Source of the DNA: an uncultured SAR116 cluster alpha proteobacterium
GTDB taxonomy: Bacteria; Pseudomonadota; Alphaproteobacteria; Puniceispirillales; Marisalimonadaceae
DNA: 42,220 nucleotides
Assembly (NCBI GenBank): GCA_902619805.1
Contig: CACNGC010000012.1
Span: 1 to 42,220, forward strand
Reading direction: 5' to 3'
Position 1 is the stretch's first letter. Each line of letters begins with the position of its first letter. Below are positions 8,832 through 17,915 of the stretch, piece after piece. The position numbers and the translations under genes are program-made. The notes beneath the pieces were generated by a model. That model searched no databases. It was not told where the DNA came from and saw nothing but the letters and a program-made list of their open reading frames with translations.

Positions 8832-9797
8832 TTAGTTTAAAACTCTTTCCAACTTTTGAAGAGTTTTTAAATATTTTGGCTTTGCTTCTTCTCCATAATT
8901 GTATGGCCAATTTGTATATGAAACTTCTCCTACATATATACTTCCCTTGCTATCTAGCGATATGCCGTGAGGTGCTTGAAATTGACCTAATTCAAATCCA
9001 GCACCATTTTCACCCCCTAAACGTGATATTAAGTTACCATTATTATCTAAAATACTTAGCCTTGGTCCCAAGTTTTTATATTTTCTATTGACTAACAAGC
9101 CCGGCCCCAACTCTCCAACAATACAGATTGGGCATTTACCTCTAGGCATAAAAAGACCACATGGGCGGTGAAGATTATTCCACTGTGTCTCGTATTTACC
9201 ATCCGTATTAAAAACTTGTACTCTATGATTTTCTCTGTCTGCTACATAAATCCAGCCATCATCATCAGCAACAATATTATGAACAAGATTAAATTGACCT
9301 GGTCCAGAGCCAGACTCACCAAATGTTTTTATTAATTTTCCATCTGGAGAATATTTATGAACACAAGCATTTCCATATCCATCAGAGACAAAAATATTAT
9401 TATCTGGACACAATGCAGTGTGGGTACATCTATGAAATGGCAAATTAGACATAAATTCTGAAGGTTTTCCAGAGACGCCAATTTGAAAAATCAATTTTCC
9501 TTCAGGAGATATCTTTTTAACAGTATGATCTCCGTCGTCTGTACAATATATATAATCATCTGGACCAATATGAATTCCATGAGGTCTTGAAAAAAGATTT
9601 TCACCCCAAGATCTAAGGTAATTGCCATCTATGTCAAAAATAATCATTGGATGTTTACCACGGTTAAAGACAAATATTTCGTCTTTACTGCTTACCGCAA
9701 CTCCAGCAACATCCATAAAAGACCAGTTTTCTGGAATCTTAGCCCAGTCTTCAATAACTCTATATTTGTATTCACCTTGACCGAGTAATACTGACAA
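8832..9797 (-). CDS. NHL-repeat six-bladed beta-propeller protein
   Basis: About 321 residues are made of repeated NHL blades, each with a hydrophobic strand, D-x-x-x-x-I-Y-V/C, a short turn and a strand ending in F-x-x-x-G. Examples are HGIHIGPDDYIYCTDDG, VADDDGWIYVADRENHRVQVF and HGISLDSKGSIYVGE. Such proteins include peptidyl-alpha-hydroxyglycine lyase-like enzymes and binding propellers. No signal peptide is visible. The start is TTG at 9797, chosen because a seven-G tract lies six bases upstream. The enzyme activity, if any, cannot be told. It lies 91 bp upstream of the binding-protein gene on the same strand. Confidence 0.85.
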   Translation of the reverse strand: MSVLLGQGEYKYRVIEDWAKIPENWSFMDVAGVAVSSKDEIFVFNRGKHPMIIFDIDGNYLRSWGENLFSRPHGIHIGPDDYIYCTDDGDHTVKKISPEGKLIFQIGVSGKPSEFMSNLPFHRCTHTALCPDNNIFVSDGYGNACVHKYSPDGKLIKTFGESGSGPGQFNLVHNIVADDDGWIYVADRENHRVQVFNTDGKYETQWNNLHRPCGLFMPRGKCPICIVGELGPGLLVNRKYKNLGPRLSILDNNGNLISRLGGENGAGFELGQFQAPHGISLDSKGSIYVGEVSYTNWPYNYGEEAKPKYLKTLQKLERVLN

Positions 9798-9803
9798 ATA
9801 ATA

Positions 9804-9810
9804 CCCCCCC
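9804..9810 (-). promoter_or_regulatory. G-run Shine-Dalgarno-like site for the NHL gene
   Basis: Seven consecutive G on the minus strand (TTAGGGGGGGTAT context) sit six bases before the TTG start at 9797. The same TTAGGGGGTAT pattern precedes the PhyH start at 40695, and a six-G run precedes the TauD start at 17824. These are conspicuous in such AT-rich DNA. Confidence 0.45.
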
Positions 9811-9918
9811 TAAAATTATTATGTTTAAAAATGAATTTGTCTATAAAAAATATCAAGTATTGAAAAAAAATATTAACCATAGAATAATAAACATAAATTT
9901 AAGTAAATTTGTAAAATT

Positions 9919-10665
9919 ATGAAATCAATATTAATTACTGGTGCTGCATCTGGAATTGGAGCTGCAACAGCAAAAAAATTAGCTTCAAAAGAAGTATCTC
10001 TTACTTTAACAACCAAGTCTAACTTAAAGGGCTTAAAATCTGTCACACAAATTGCAAAAAATAAAGGTGCAAAAGTTAGCTATGTTTGTGGTGATTTATC
10101 AGAAAAAAATTTTTTAAAAGAATTAGTAAATTTAGCAAGAAGTAACACCGGCAATATTGACCAATTTATATCTAATGCAGGATATGCTGACAAAAAAGAA
10201 TTTGGAGAATTTAATAATGACGATCTTAATAGATCAGTTCAAACTATGGCAATCTCCTTTTCAGAGATTATAAAATTATGTATTGAAGATTTTAAAAAAT
10301 CGAGTTGTGGCAGGATTGTTGTTATAAGTTCATTTGTAAATAAAAGTATTGGATTAAACAATAAGATCTTTCCAATTACAGCCGCTGCAAAAGGTGCTTT
10401 AGAGGCACTTACAAAAACTCTATCTTTTCAATTAGCAAGAGACAATGTAACTGTAAATGCAATTTCACCAGGTTATACAAAAAAAGACGGTAATCATTCT
10501 GCTTTATCACGAGATGAATGGGATAAGATTATTAATAAAATCCCTTTATCTAGACTTGCAAGACCTGAAGATATTGCAAGTTTAGTAAATTTTTTACTAT
10601 CAAGTGAAGCATCTTATATAACTGGACAAGTAATAAAAGTTGATGGTGGTTTGTCACTTTTATAA
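9919..10665 (+). CDS. SDR family protein with altered catalytic Tyr
   Basis: This 248-residue Rossmann-fold protein has the cofactor motif TGAASGIG at 7-14, SNAG near 85-88 in place of NNAG, and Ser137-Ser138. The usual YxxxK is TAAAK at 154-158: Lys158 is kept but the catalytic Tyr is Thr. The ending VNAISPGYTKK and SYITGQVIKVDGG are FabG-like. Without the Tyr it may be a weak or non-enzymatic SDR, or use another residue. It is transcribed divergently from the NHL gene and converges on the DadA-type gene. Confidence 0.85.
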   Translation: MKSILITGAASGIGAATAKKLASKEVSLTLTTKSNLKGLKSVTQIAKNKGAKVSYVCGDLSEKNFLKELVNLARSNTGNIDQFISNAGYADKKEFGEFNNDDLNRSVQTMAISFSEIIKLCIEDFKKSSCGRIVVISSFVNKSIGLNNKIFPITAAAKGALEALTKTLSFQLARDNVTVNAISPGYTKKDGNHSALSRDEWDKIINKIPLSRLARPEDIASLVNFLLSSEASYITGQVIKVDGGLSLL

Positions 10666-10667
10666 AA

Positions 10668-11909
10668 TTACAACATAAATCTATCCGGTAAAAATGGATC
10701 AATATTAATAGAAGGTTTTTTATTTTCTATCATATCAGCTAAAACAACACTAGCACCAGCTGAAGTGGATAATCCAATGTGATTATGTCCAAAATTGAAC
10801 CATAAGTTTTTATGTTTAGGTGCTTTTCCTATCATAGGCAAACTATCTGCAATAGTTGGCCTTGAACCTAGCCAAGGAGCTTTTGTTAATTTATTTTTTA
10901 GGGGTAGAATTGTTTTTAATTTTTGGACTACTTCATTAATTTGTTCTTCATTTAAATCTGCTTCTCTAAAATTTAATTCAACACCTGATGTAACTCTAAT
11001 TTCATTTTTGTTACAGCTATAAACAAAACCACCATCCACGTCATGAATTGCTGGACTTAAATCAATAATCTTCTTAGTGCTAAAATGATGATGGTAACCT
11101 CTTTCCCATGCAAGTGGTATTTTATAACCTAAGTTATATAAAAAATCCTTAGACCAAGGACCTGTACAAATTACTACTTCATCAAAAATTTCTTTTTTTT
11201 TATTTAAAAAAACAGTCCAATGGCCATTAAGAAATTTTATATCCTTACAGATTTCCTTATAAAAACTGCCTCCAGATTTTATAAAATGTTTAAAGTAATT
11301 TTTTGACAATTCAATTGGAGACTTTACTCTCAGTGAGTTTTTAAAAAGAACGCCTTTGTAATACTCAATTTGCAAGTCAGGAAATTGTTCCTTTATTTCT
11401 TCTGTATTTAAGAAAGTATATTCAGCCTTATTTTTATCTAAAATATCTAACTCATAAGAATATTTTTCATAGCTTAATTGTTTCCTAAAAACCTTCAACC
11501 ATCCTGGTGCTTCGATGTTATTATCAGATTTAGTTTTTTTAATAAGTATTTTATGTGTTTTTAAAGATAAGACCTGTAATTCTCTTAATACTTTTGCAGC
11601 AAGTTCCATATGTTTTTTTTTACTAAACATTAAAAAGTTAATTACCCAAGACAATCTCGAAAATACAAATAATTTTGAATATCTAAATGATGTCTTTTTT
11701 TTAAAGATTAGACTAAACAAAGATGTAAGTAATTGAGGATTATTAATAATCATGAGAGAAGAATCTGTTAAGACACCTGCGTTTCCATATGAAGTTTGTG
11801 AACCAGGCTCATTTGGATCGATGAGTGTAACTGTAAATCCTCGATTAATTAACTCAACCGCCGTACAAATTCCAACTATACCTGATCCAATAATTACTAT
11901 TTTTTTCAT
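10668..11909 (-). CDS. FAD-dependent oxidoreductase, D-amino-acid dehydrogenase (DadA) type
   Basis: About 413 residues start with a dinucleotide-binding motif VIIGSGIVGICTAVEL (GxGxxG at 8-13). A DAO-fold body follows, with GNAGVLT near the N-terminus, the FAD region VVICTGPWSKDFL, and the C-terminal GSRPTIADSLPMIG plus NFGHNHIGLS. These proteins oxidise D-amino acids or glycine-like imino acids. I place the start at 11909 because this ATG overlaps the upstream stop codon as ATGA and begins directly with the Rossmann strand; the longer frame adds 13 unlikely residues. It is coupled to the 238-residue gene upstream. Confidence 0.88.
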   Translation of the reverse strand: MKKIVIIGSGIVGICTAVELINRGFTVTLIDPNEPGSQTSYGNAGVLTDSSLMIINNPQLLTSLFSLIFKKKTSFRYSKLFVFSRLSWVINFLMFSKKKHMELAAKVLRELQVLSLKTHKILIKKTKSDNNIEAPGWLKVFRKQLSYEKYSYELDILDKNKAEYTFLNTEEIKEQFPDLQIEYYKGVLFKNSLRVKSPIELSKNYFKHFIKSGGSFYKEICKDIKFLNGHWTVFLNKKKEIFDEVVICTGPWSKDFLYNLGYKIPLAWERGYHHHFSTKKIIDLSPAIHDVDGGFVYSCNKNEIRVTSGVELNFREADLNEEQINEVVQKLKTILPLKNKLTKAPWLGSRPTIADSLPMIGKAPKHKNLWFNFGHNHIGLSTSAGASVVLADMIENKKPSINIDPFLPDRFML

Positions 11910-12622
11910 TTGTTCAACAAATCTTGTTGGGTTAAAATATTTTGACAAATATAATAATTTATAATTAGGTCATTACTTTCCTTAAGAGAATATTTGTTTT
12001 TTAAATTATTTATAGCGGTTTCTAATGAAAGGTAATTCAAACCTTCAATAATAATTGCTTCAGACACTATTTGATCATTTAATCCTTGTGATGATCTATA
12101 TTTTTTCTCTTCAGTATTCATCTGCCCATAACTACTATCGCCTAGAATAATATGCATTCCTGTTACACCATTTAATTTAAGCATTTTAGGGACAAAGAAT
12201 TTTAAATTTTCTACATTATGATTATTTGGAATATTTTCACCTAAAAATCTTATGGTTGAGAGATAACCACCTACTCCAATTGATTTACTGGATATAACGC
12301 TACAAATCGTTCTAGATGGAGACAAGTAATTTGATAAGATTACTTTTGTCCATTCTGTTGGGTTATTTAACCTTTCTAGATATTTTCTGGATGTAAAAAC
12401 TTCTTTTCGTTCAGCCTCATACATCATAAAATATTTGTGATTAAAATGTGTGCCAGGAATTCCAACGGCTATCAAACCTCTTAAAAATCCGGGTAAAGAT
12501 ATCCTCTCTGGCATATGTTCTTTTGAATGCCACTCATTATATTCAATTTCTTTTTCTTCAACAATTCCACCCCAATTTACCAGAACGGCACTACCTAAAA
12601 GACCCATGAACTTTATTACCAA
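11906..12622 (-). CDS. Dimeric alpha/beta-barrel protein, EthD-like duplicated fold
   Basis: This protein of up to 238 residues contains two probable ferredoxin-like halves. The first has the YNEWHSKEHMPERI pattern and GFLRG, recalling EthD/ABM-type barrels; the second begins near residue 115 and has MLKLNGVTGMHIILGD. The longest frame starts at TTG 12622, but the ATG at 12607 (MGLLGS) is more likely. Its stop overlaps the start of the DadA-type gene as ATGA, so the two are probably translated together. The function is unknown; handling the product of the oxidase is an inference. Confidence 0.65.
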   Translation of the reverse strand: MVIKFMGLLGSAVLVNWGGIVEEKEIEYNEWHSKEHMPERISLPGFLRGLIAVGIPGTHFNHKYFMMYEAERKEVFTSRKYLERLNNPTEWTKVILSNYLSPSRTICSVISSKSIGVGGYLSTIRFLGENIPNNHNVENLKFFVPKMLKLNGVTGMHIILGDSSYGQMNTEEKKYRSSQGLNDQIVSEAIIIEGLNYLSLETAINNLKNKYSLKESNDLIINYYICQNILTQQDLLNK

Positions 12623-12785
12623 TATGTTTGATTGTGATCATAGTAGATAATTAACTTAATTTAATATCAACAATTATTTGATTTAAATATATTTATATCC
12701 AAAAAATTAACATGTTTACTCTAATTTATTTTTATTTAAGATAAATCAAACGAAGAGAAAAATGCTATTTATGTGGGATGATTAA

Positions 12786-13130
12786 ATGAGAATAATTGGA
12801 GTAATAATCATTATTGGGATGGTTGTTGGAGCCGTATCAACTATAGATTATAAAAAGTTTATTGATTTACCTTCATTTTTACTAGTTGTAGGAGGATCAT
12901 TAGGTTATGTTTTGGCAAAAGGTAAATCCAGTAATTTTATAAAAAACTTTGGTGATGGTTCAGTTTATATGGGTTGGATTGGCTTAATGATTGGGATTGT
13001 AATGATAGGCAATTTTCACGCAAACACAGAAAATATGTGGCCAGCTTTTTCAGTTGCATTTCTTCCTATATTATATGGTTATTTTATAAAATTAATCACA
13101 ACAGGTCTTGAAAAAATTAACAGTGAATAA
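12786..13130 (+). CDS. Small MotA-N-terminus-like membrane protein
   Basis: This 114-residue protein has about four hydrophobic helices. The segments DLPSFLLVVGGSLGYVLA and MGWIGLMIGIVMIGN resemble the membrane part of MotA/TolQ/ExbB proton-channel proteins (PSxLIVxGGxxGA pattern). It lacks the large cytoplasmic domain needed for a flagellar stator, and no MotB, ExbD or flagellar gene is nearby. It is a single-gene unit on the plus strand, flanked by minus-strand genes. Family assignment is by visual resemblance only. Confidence 0.6.
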   Translation: MRIIGVIIIIGMVVGAVSTIDYKKFIDLPSFLLVVGGSLGYVLAKGKSSNFIKNFGDGSVYMGWIGLMIGIVMIGNFHANTENMWPAFSVAFLPILYGYFIKLITTGLEKINSE

Positions 13131-13150
13131 TTAAGTCAACTTAACTTTTT
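13131..13150 (+). terminator. Weak hairpin after the MotA-like gene
   Basis: TTAAG/CTTAA with loop TCAA is followed on the plus strand by CTTTTTC. The stem is short and AT-rich, so this is only a candidate terminator between convergent genes. Confidence 0.3.
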
Positions 13151-13194
13151 CATTATTTTAAATTTCTATAACTATTTTTAAAATTAAAAGAAAA

Positions 13195-14040
13195 TCAAAA
13201 AGGTATGTCACCTTTAATAGTTACTCGCCTACCTTTTCTTTCATGAGGGAAATAATCCCATAATGCTTTATGTATCGTACACCTATTATCCCAGAAAGCC
13301 ATATCATTTTTATTCCACCTATATCGGATCTGAAATTCTGTTTTCTCAATATGACTAAATAAGAAGTCTAATATAAATTTGCTCTCTTGAGGCTCAAGAC
13401 CTAAAATGCGAGTAGTAAAAAATTTATTAACAAATATAGCTTTTTTACCTGTTTCTGGGTGTGTCCTTATAACAGGATGAATTGCTGAAGGATATTCTGT
13501 TTTACTTTCACTATTACTTTCAGTTTTATACCTACCACTATAAAAATGTTCTGATTCATGGGAAGCTTTAAGATCACTTAAAAACTTTTGCATTGGATTA
13601 CTTAAAGCTTCATAGGCCATATACATATTCGCAAACATAGTATCTCCACCACATTCAGGAAGAATATGAAGTTGGAGCATCGTTCCCAAAGGTGGTTCTA
13701 TGTCACAAGAAACATCGGAATGGAAGTCCTCTGCTCCATTAGCTATCTTACTATTTTTATCAGTATTTATTTCAAAAATTTGAGGATAATTTTTCATTTT
13801 AGGGGCTGCAGGATGGATATGTAAATCTCCAAAGCATCTACCTAACTTTATATGATTTTCTGGTGAAATTTCAGATTGATTTTGAAAAAATAAAACTTGA
13901 AACTTGTGAAAAGCATCTCTTATGCCTTTAAGCTCTACATCATTTATATCATTAGATAAATCTACATTAGTTATAACTGCTCCTAAATTTGGTGCAAAAG
14001 GTTTAATATTCAAACTATTTATTACATCTAATTTGTTCAT
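13195..14040 (-). CDS. TauD/TfdA family Fe(II)/2-oxoglutarate dioxygenase
   Basis: This 281-residue oxygenase has the metal pair H107-x-D109 in DFHSDVS and the distal His near 257 in CTIHKALWDYFP, followed by the Arg-rich strand GRRVTIKG that holds 2-oxoglutarate. Family members oxidise small carboxylates, sulfonates or betaine-like compounds. It is the last gene of the cluster 13195-17824, which also holds two PhyH-type oxygenases, a thiolase and a second TauD-type enzyme. A standard GGGGAGGT ribosome-binding site precedes the ATG. The substrate is unknown. Confidence 0.9.
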   Translation of the reverse strand: MNKLDVINSLNIKPFAPNLGAVITNVDLSNDINDVELKGIRDAFHKFQVLFFQNQSEISPENHIKLGRCFGDLHIHPAAPKMKNYPQIFEINTDKNSKIANGAEDFHSDVSCDIEPPLGTMLQLHILPECGGDTMFANMYMAYEALSNPMQKFLSDLKASHESEHFYSGRYKTESNSESKTEYPSAIHPVIRTHPETGKKAIFVNKFFTTRILGLEPQESKFILDFLFSHIEKTEFQIRYRWNKNDMAFWDNRCTIHKALWDYFPHERKGRRVTIKGDIPF

Positions 14041-14140
14041 ATATTACCTCCCCATTTTTTTTAATTTAAATTTTATTTTCAATTAATTTAACATTTTTAA
14101 TAAAGAAATAAATCAATTCAATTACCAGTTATTGACAAAT

Positions 14141-14956
14141 TCACCATTGATTTGCAAATTCACTTGAGTATTGAAACTTTTTTATTGGAGTAACTTCACC
14201 TCTAGGAATTTCTGCAGTTGGGTTATATTTAAAATTATCAACACCTCTAGCAAGTTGCGTTTCAAAATGTGGCCAAATTAATAAATCTGCTTTGACGTTA
14301 ACAGGCGCAAACCTCATAGTAATACCACAGCGTCTTCGATTTGAATGATTTGCTTCAGAACCATGAAGCAACCCGTCATCATGTAGTGAAATTTCACCTG
14401 CCCTTAAATTTAAAGAAATTATGTCATCTTGGTTAATTTGATCATAAGAAACCTCTTGATCAAGCACTAAATTACTAGCCTTGTTAGTATGGTGTTGAAA
14501 CATTCCTTGTTTGTGACTACCTTTTACAACCTTCATAGCAGCATTTTCTTCATCGGTATCGTATAATGCCAACCAAACGGTTACTGATTTAGCTGGCGAT
14601 AATGGCCAATATTGAGCATCTTGATGCCAAGGGACTACCGAACCATCGTTTGGTTCTTTTAAAAAAAATTGACCTCCCCATTGAAAAAAATTTGGACCCA
14701 ATAGATCTTCTACATAATCAAGAATTGCTGGTGTTCTGCATAAATTATAAAATTTTAAACTTGCTTTGTGCCACATATTTGTTTGATTGATGTCAATGTT
14801 GCCACTTAATCGAGAACTTAAAGAAACAAATAAATCGTTTAAATCATCTCTTGCTTCTTCATCAAAAACTGGTAACCCAGTCAAATATCCATCTTTTAAA
14901 TATTTGTCCTTCTCTTTGTTTGTTAGTCTTCTTACTTCGTTAGAAATCTTAAACAT
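14141..14956 (-). CDS. Phytanoyl-CoA dioxygenase (PhyH) family protein
   Basis: This 271-residue Fe(II)/2-oxoglutarate oxygenase has H111-x-D113 in PWHQDAQYWPL and the distal His198 in LHDDGLLHGSEAN, followed by RRRCGITMRFAP, which would bind the 2-oxoglutarate carboxylate. It is a paralogue of the 16178-16951 product and sits on the other side of the thiolase gene. The family hydroxylates acyl-CoAs and diverse small molecules. Its 25-bp gap to the thiolase gene upstream suggests co-transcription. Confidence 0.92.
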   Translation of the reverse strand: MFKISNEVRRLTNKEKDKYLKDGYLTGLPVFDEEARDDLNDLFVSLSSRLSGNIDINQTNMWHKASLKFYNLCRTPAILDYVEDLLGPNFFQWGGQFFLKEPNDGSVVPWHQDAQYWPLSPAKSVTVWLALYDTDEENAAMKVVKGSHKQGMFQHHTNKASNLVLDQEVSYDQINQDDIISLNLRAGEISLHDDGLLHGSEANHSNRRRCGITMRFAPVNVKADLLIWPHFETQLARGVDNFKYNPTAEIPRGEVTPIKKFQYSSEFANQW

Positions 14957-14980
14957 AAAAACCTCATATTAATGATAATT

Positions 14981-16165
14981 TTATAACACTTCAAATAAAC
15001 CAGCTGCGCCTTGTCCTCCTCCAATACACATTGTAACCACAGCATATTTAATTTTTCTTCTTTTGCCTTCCATTAATGCATGACCAACTAACCTTGCCCC
15101 ACTCATTCCATATGGATGACCAATAGATATAGAGCCTCCATTAACATTTAAGTTTTCATTTGGAATACCTAATTTATCTCTGCAATAAATTACTTGAACT
15201 GCAAAAGCTTCATTTAATTCCCATAATCCGATATCATCCATAGTTAAATTATTTTGTTTTAAAAGTTTTGGTATAGCATAAATAGGACCAATACCCATTT
15301 CATCAGGTTCACACCCAGCAACAGCTACTCCATGACAAATGCCAATAGGATTTAAGTTTCTCTTCTCTGCGAGTTTCATAGACATCAATACAGATGATGA
15401 TGAGCCGTCGGATAGTTGGCTTGCATTTCCTGCAGTTATAAATGAGTTTTCACCCATTACTGGTTTTAAATTTCTTAAGCCCTCAATATCTGTGCTTGGT
15501 CTATTACATTCATCCTTAGTAATTTCTACTTCTTCATAAAATGTTTGGTTATTTTCTGTATTTTTTAATGCTTTGGTTGTTTTAACAGGTATAATTTCGT
15601 CATTAAAATAACTATTGTTCTGAGCATTATATGTTCTTTTTTGACTTTGTAATGCGTATTCATCTTGTTGTTCTCTGCTAATATTATATCGTTTAGCTAC
15701 AACTTCAGCAGTTTCAATCATACTCATATATATGTCAGGCTTATTTTTCATTAATAACTTATCTTGAGATTTATATTTATTTGAAAACTCATTTTGAACT
15801 AGTGAAATCGATTCAACTCCTCCACCAACGACAATATCCATTTCTTTGCACGCTATCTGTTTTGCACCTATTGCAATAGCCATAAGACCAGAGGCACATT
15901 GTCTATCAACACTCATACCTGGGACGTTAACAGGTAAGTTAGAATTGATCGCCGCCAATCTTCCAATGTTATATCCTTGACTGCCTTGCTGAACTGCAGC
16001 TCCTAAAATAACATCCTCAATTTCTGATGGATCAAGTCCAGCTTTTTCGATAGATGCTTTTACAGAATAACTGGCTAATGTAGGAGCATCTGTATCATTA
16101 AACGATCCTCTATATGCTTTCCCAATAGCTGTTCTAGCAGTTGATAAAATCACAGCTTGATCCAT
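14981..16165 (-). CDS. Acetyl-CoA acetyltransferase (thiolase)
   Basis: This 394-residue thiolase has the full catalytic set: nucleophile Cys90 in [18 protein letters not shown], His350 in [10 protein letters not shown], and Cys380 in TMCIGGGQG. The N-terminus [15 protein letters not shown] is typical. It cleaves 3-ketoacyl-CoA to acetyl-CoA, or condenses in reverse. The flanking PhyH and TauD oxygenases suggest it completes chain shortening of a substrate first hydroxylated by them, but no acyl-CoA dehydrogenase or hydratase is present here. It is 12 bp downstream of a PhyH gene. Confidence 0.96.
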   Translation of the reverse strand: MDQAVILSTARTAIGKAYRGSFNDTDAPTLASYSVKASIEKAGLDPSEIEDVILGAAVQQGSQGYNIGRLAAINSNLPVNVPGMSVDRQCASGLMAIAIGAKQIACKEMDIVVGGGVESISLVQNEFSNKYKSQDKLLMKNKPDIYMSMIETAEVVAKRYNISREQQDEYALQSQKRTYNAQNNSYFNDEIIPVKTTKALKNTENNQTFYEEVEITKDECNRPSTDIEGLRNLKPVMGENSFITAGNASQLSDGSSSSVLMSMKLAEKRNLNPIGICHGVAVAGCEPDEMGIGPIYAIPKLLKQNNLTMDDIGLWELNEAFAVQVIYCRDKLGIPNENLNVNGGSISIGHPYGMSGARLVGHALMEGKRRKIKYAVVTMCIGGGQGAAGLFEVL

Positions 16166-16177
16166 AATGTCCTCTTT

Positions 16178-16951
16178 TTAAGTATAGGTTAAATTATTTT
16201 TACCAGAAATATCTCTGCCTCTCATATGATATATTTTTCTATCCTGATATTTGCTAGCATTTAATTTTGAAAATAAATTTTTATCTTTTACCATTTGATG
16301 GTCAAAAACACTTGATGTTGGCATAAAGCGCATTGTAACAGCTCTCCTTGCCATTGAAGAATTATTTGCTTCAGATCCGTGCACTAAATAAACATCATGT
16401 AATGAGATCTGTCCTCTTTTAAGTGTCAAATTAACTGCATCTTTTTCGTTATATTCACTTTTATCAAGTTCCTGATTTAAAGTTAAATTTTCATTATCAT
16501 TAATATTATGACTTTTGAGTTTTTTCTCTTTATGTGAACCTTTAATAAAACGCAAACATCCATTTTCAACGTTTGCGTCGTCAATTGCCAACCATACAGT
16601 ACATGTTGCTAAAGGTCTTATGGGCCAATATTGTCCGTCTTGATGCCATGGAGTTGCATGACCATTGATTGCAGGCTTAGCAAAAAAACTTGAATTCCAT
16701 AAAGCAAAATCAGTACCTAAAATTTGTTCTAAATAATTCAAAATAATTTCATTTTTGCAAAATTCTAAAAAACTTTCATCATAATGTAAGATTGCAGGAC
16801 AATAATTTTTAAATTCTGGATGTTTTTTTAATAATTCACCATGTCTTTCTTCAATTTTTTTAAGTGTGTCTTCAGGCATTTTGAAGTCAGGGACAACATA
16901 ACCATCATTCTCATATTGCTCTATTTGTAATTTGGACAACAATTTATTCAC
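16178..16951 (-). CDS. Phytanoyl-CoA dioxygenase (PhyH) family protein
   Basis: This 257-residue oxygenase has the metal site H103-x-D105 in PWHQDGQYWP and distal His191 in LVHGSEANNSS, with the following ARRAVTMRFMP strand. It is similar over its length to the 14141-14956 product, including the QDxQYWPxxP and NxTVWLA-type segments, which points to an old duplication on either side of the thiolase gene. It is co-directional with the neighbours (12 bp to the thiolase gene). The substrate is unknown. Confidence 0.92.
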   Translation of the reverse strand: MNKLLSKLQIEQYENDGYVVPDFKMPEDTLKKIEERHGELLKKHPEFKNYCPAILHYDESFLEFCKNEIILNYLEQILGTDFALWNSSFFAKPAINGHATPWHQDGQYWPIRPLATCTVWLAIDDANVENGCLRFIKGSHKEKKLKSHNINDNENLTLNQELDKSEYNEKDAVNLTLKRGQISLHDVYLVHGSEANNSSMARRAVTMRFMPTSSVFDHQMVKDKNLFSKLNASKYQDRKIYHMRGRDISGKNNLTYT

Positions 16952-16990
16952 CTCATGCTAGCTAAATTATTTTCAAATATAAAATAATAT

Positions 16991-17824
16991 TTAAAAAACC
17001 TTTTCACCTTCAAGCATTACTCTATGCATTACTCTTAATTGACTAGTATCATAATCTGAATTCGCTTTATGCATAGTGCAACGGTTATCCCAAATAACTA
17101 AATCACCTTTTTCATAATTATGACTATATTGATATTTTTCTTGAAATGAAAAATCATATAACTCATCTAACAAAACATCACTCTCTATTTCATTTAATCC
17201 CTCAATGTAATCTATCCTATTTGGATTAATATAGATTGATTTTTTATTAGACATAGGATGTGTTCTTATTAGTGGATGATCAACAGGAGGAGTTTCTAGC
17301 TCTTGTTCTTTTGATAGCTTTGCAACTTTTGAAACGTTCCGTCTACTTTGCCATTTATGGATCGCCCGAGAAGTTAATATTTTATTTTTTATTTTTGAAG
17401 GAAGATCATCATAAACAGAATAACAATTTATAAAATCTGTTCCACCTCCGTTTTCTGGAAGAATTTCTGGATATATAAATGTTAAAGTTGCAGGTTCATC
17501 TCTATAAGAATCATCAGTATGCCAATGACTTGCATATACTGCAGGTTTGTTGTTTTTAGTTCTATTCGTGACAACTATTACCTCAGGAATATTTTCGATA
17601 GTTTCGTCTTTAACAAAATATTTTTTTGGAGTTCCAAATATCTTTGAAATCTCAACCAATTTTTTAGCACTAAGATTTTGATTTTTTATGCATATAACTA
17701 AATGATCAGTTATTGCTTTGATTAATTTCTGCTTGTCCTCATTACTTAATTTATTGTTCAAATCTAAGCCAGTTATTTCAGCGCCCATTACATTTGAAAG
17801 TGATTTAATTTTAAAATCTGCCAT
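16991..17824 (-). CDS. TauD/TfdA family Fe(II)/2-oxoglutarate dioxygenase
   Basis: This 277-residue oxygenase has H102-x-D104 in SHWHTDDSY, distal His252 in CTMHKANSDYD, and the Arg-containing ending LRVMHRVMLEG. The N-terminal MGAEITGLDL is classic TauD. It is the first gene of the oxygenase-thiolase cluster. A six-G run four bases before the ATG acts as a probable Shine-Dalgarno site. Whether it acts on taurine cannot be told; no taurine transporter is adjacent. Confidence 0.92.
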   Translation of the reverse strand: MADFKIKSLSNVMGAEITGLDLNNKLSNEDKQKLIKAITDHLVICIKNQNLSAKKLVEISKIFGTPKKYFVKDETIENIPEVIVVTNRTKNNKPAVYASHWHTDDSYRDEPATLTFIYPEILPENGGGTDFINCYSVYDDLPSKIKNKILTSRAIHKWQSRRNVSKVAKLSKEQELETPPVDHPLIRTHPMSNKKSIYINPNRIDYIEGLNEIESDVLLDELYDFSFQEKYQYSHNYEKGDLVIWDNRCTMHKANSDYDTSQLRVMHRVMLEGEKVF

Positions 17825-17828
17825 GACA

Positions 17829-17834
17829 CCCCCC
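17829..17834 (-). promoter_or_regulatory. G-run Shine-Dalgarno-like site for TauD gene
   Basis: Six G in a row on the minus strand lie four bases before the ATG at 17824. This resembles the sites at 9804-9810 and 40701-40705. Confidence 0.45.
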
Positions 17835-17915
17835 AGTCATAAAAATTTATAAATTTATGCTAATAAATAAATAAAAAATTACAAGAATCTTAATACTAAA
17901 AAAATATAAAAATTT

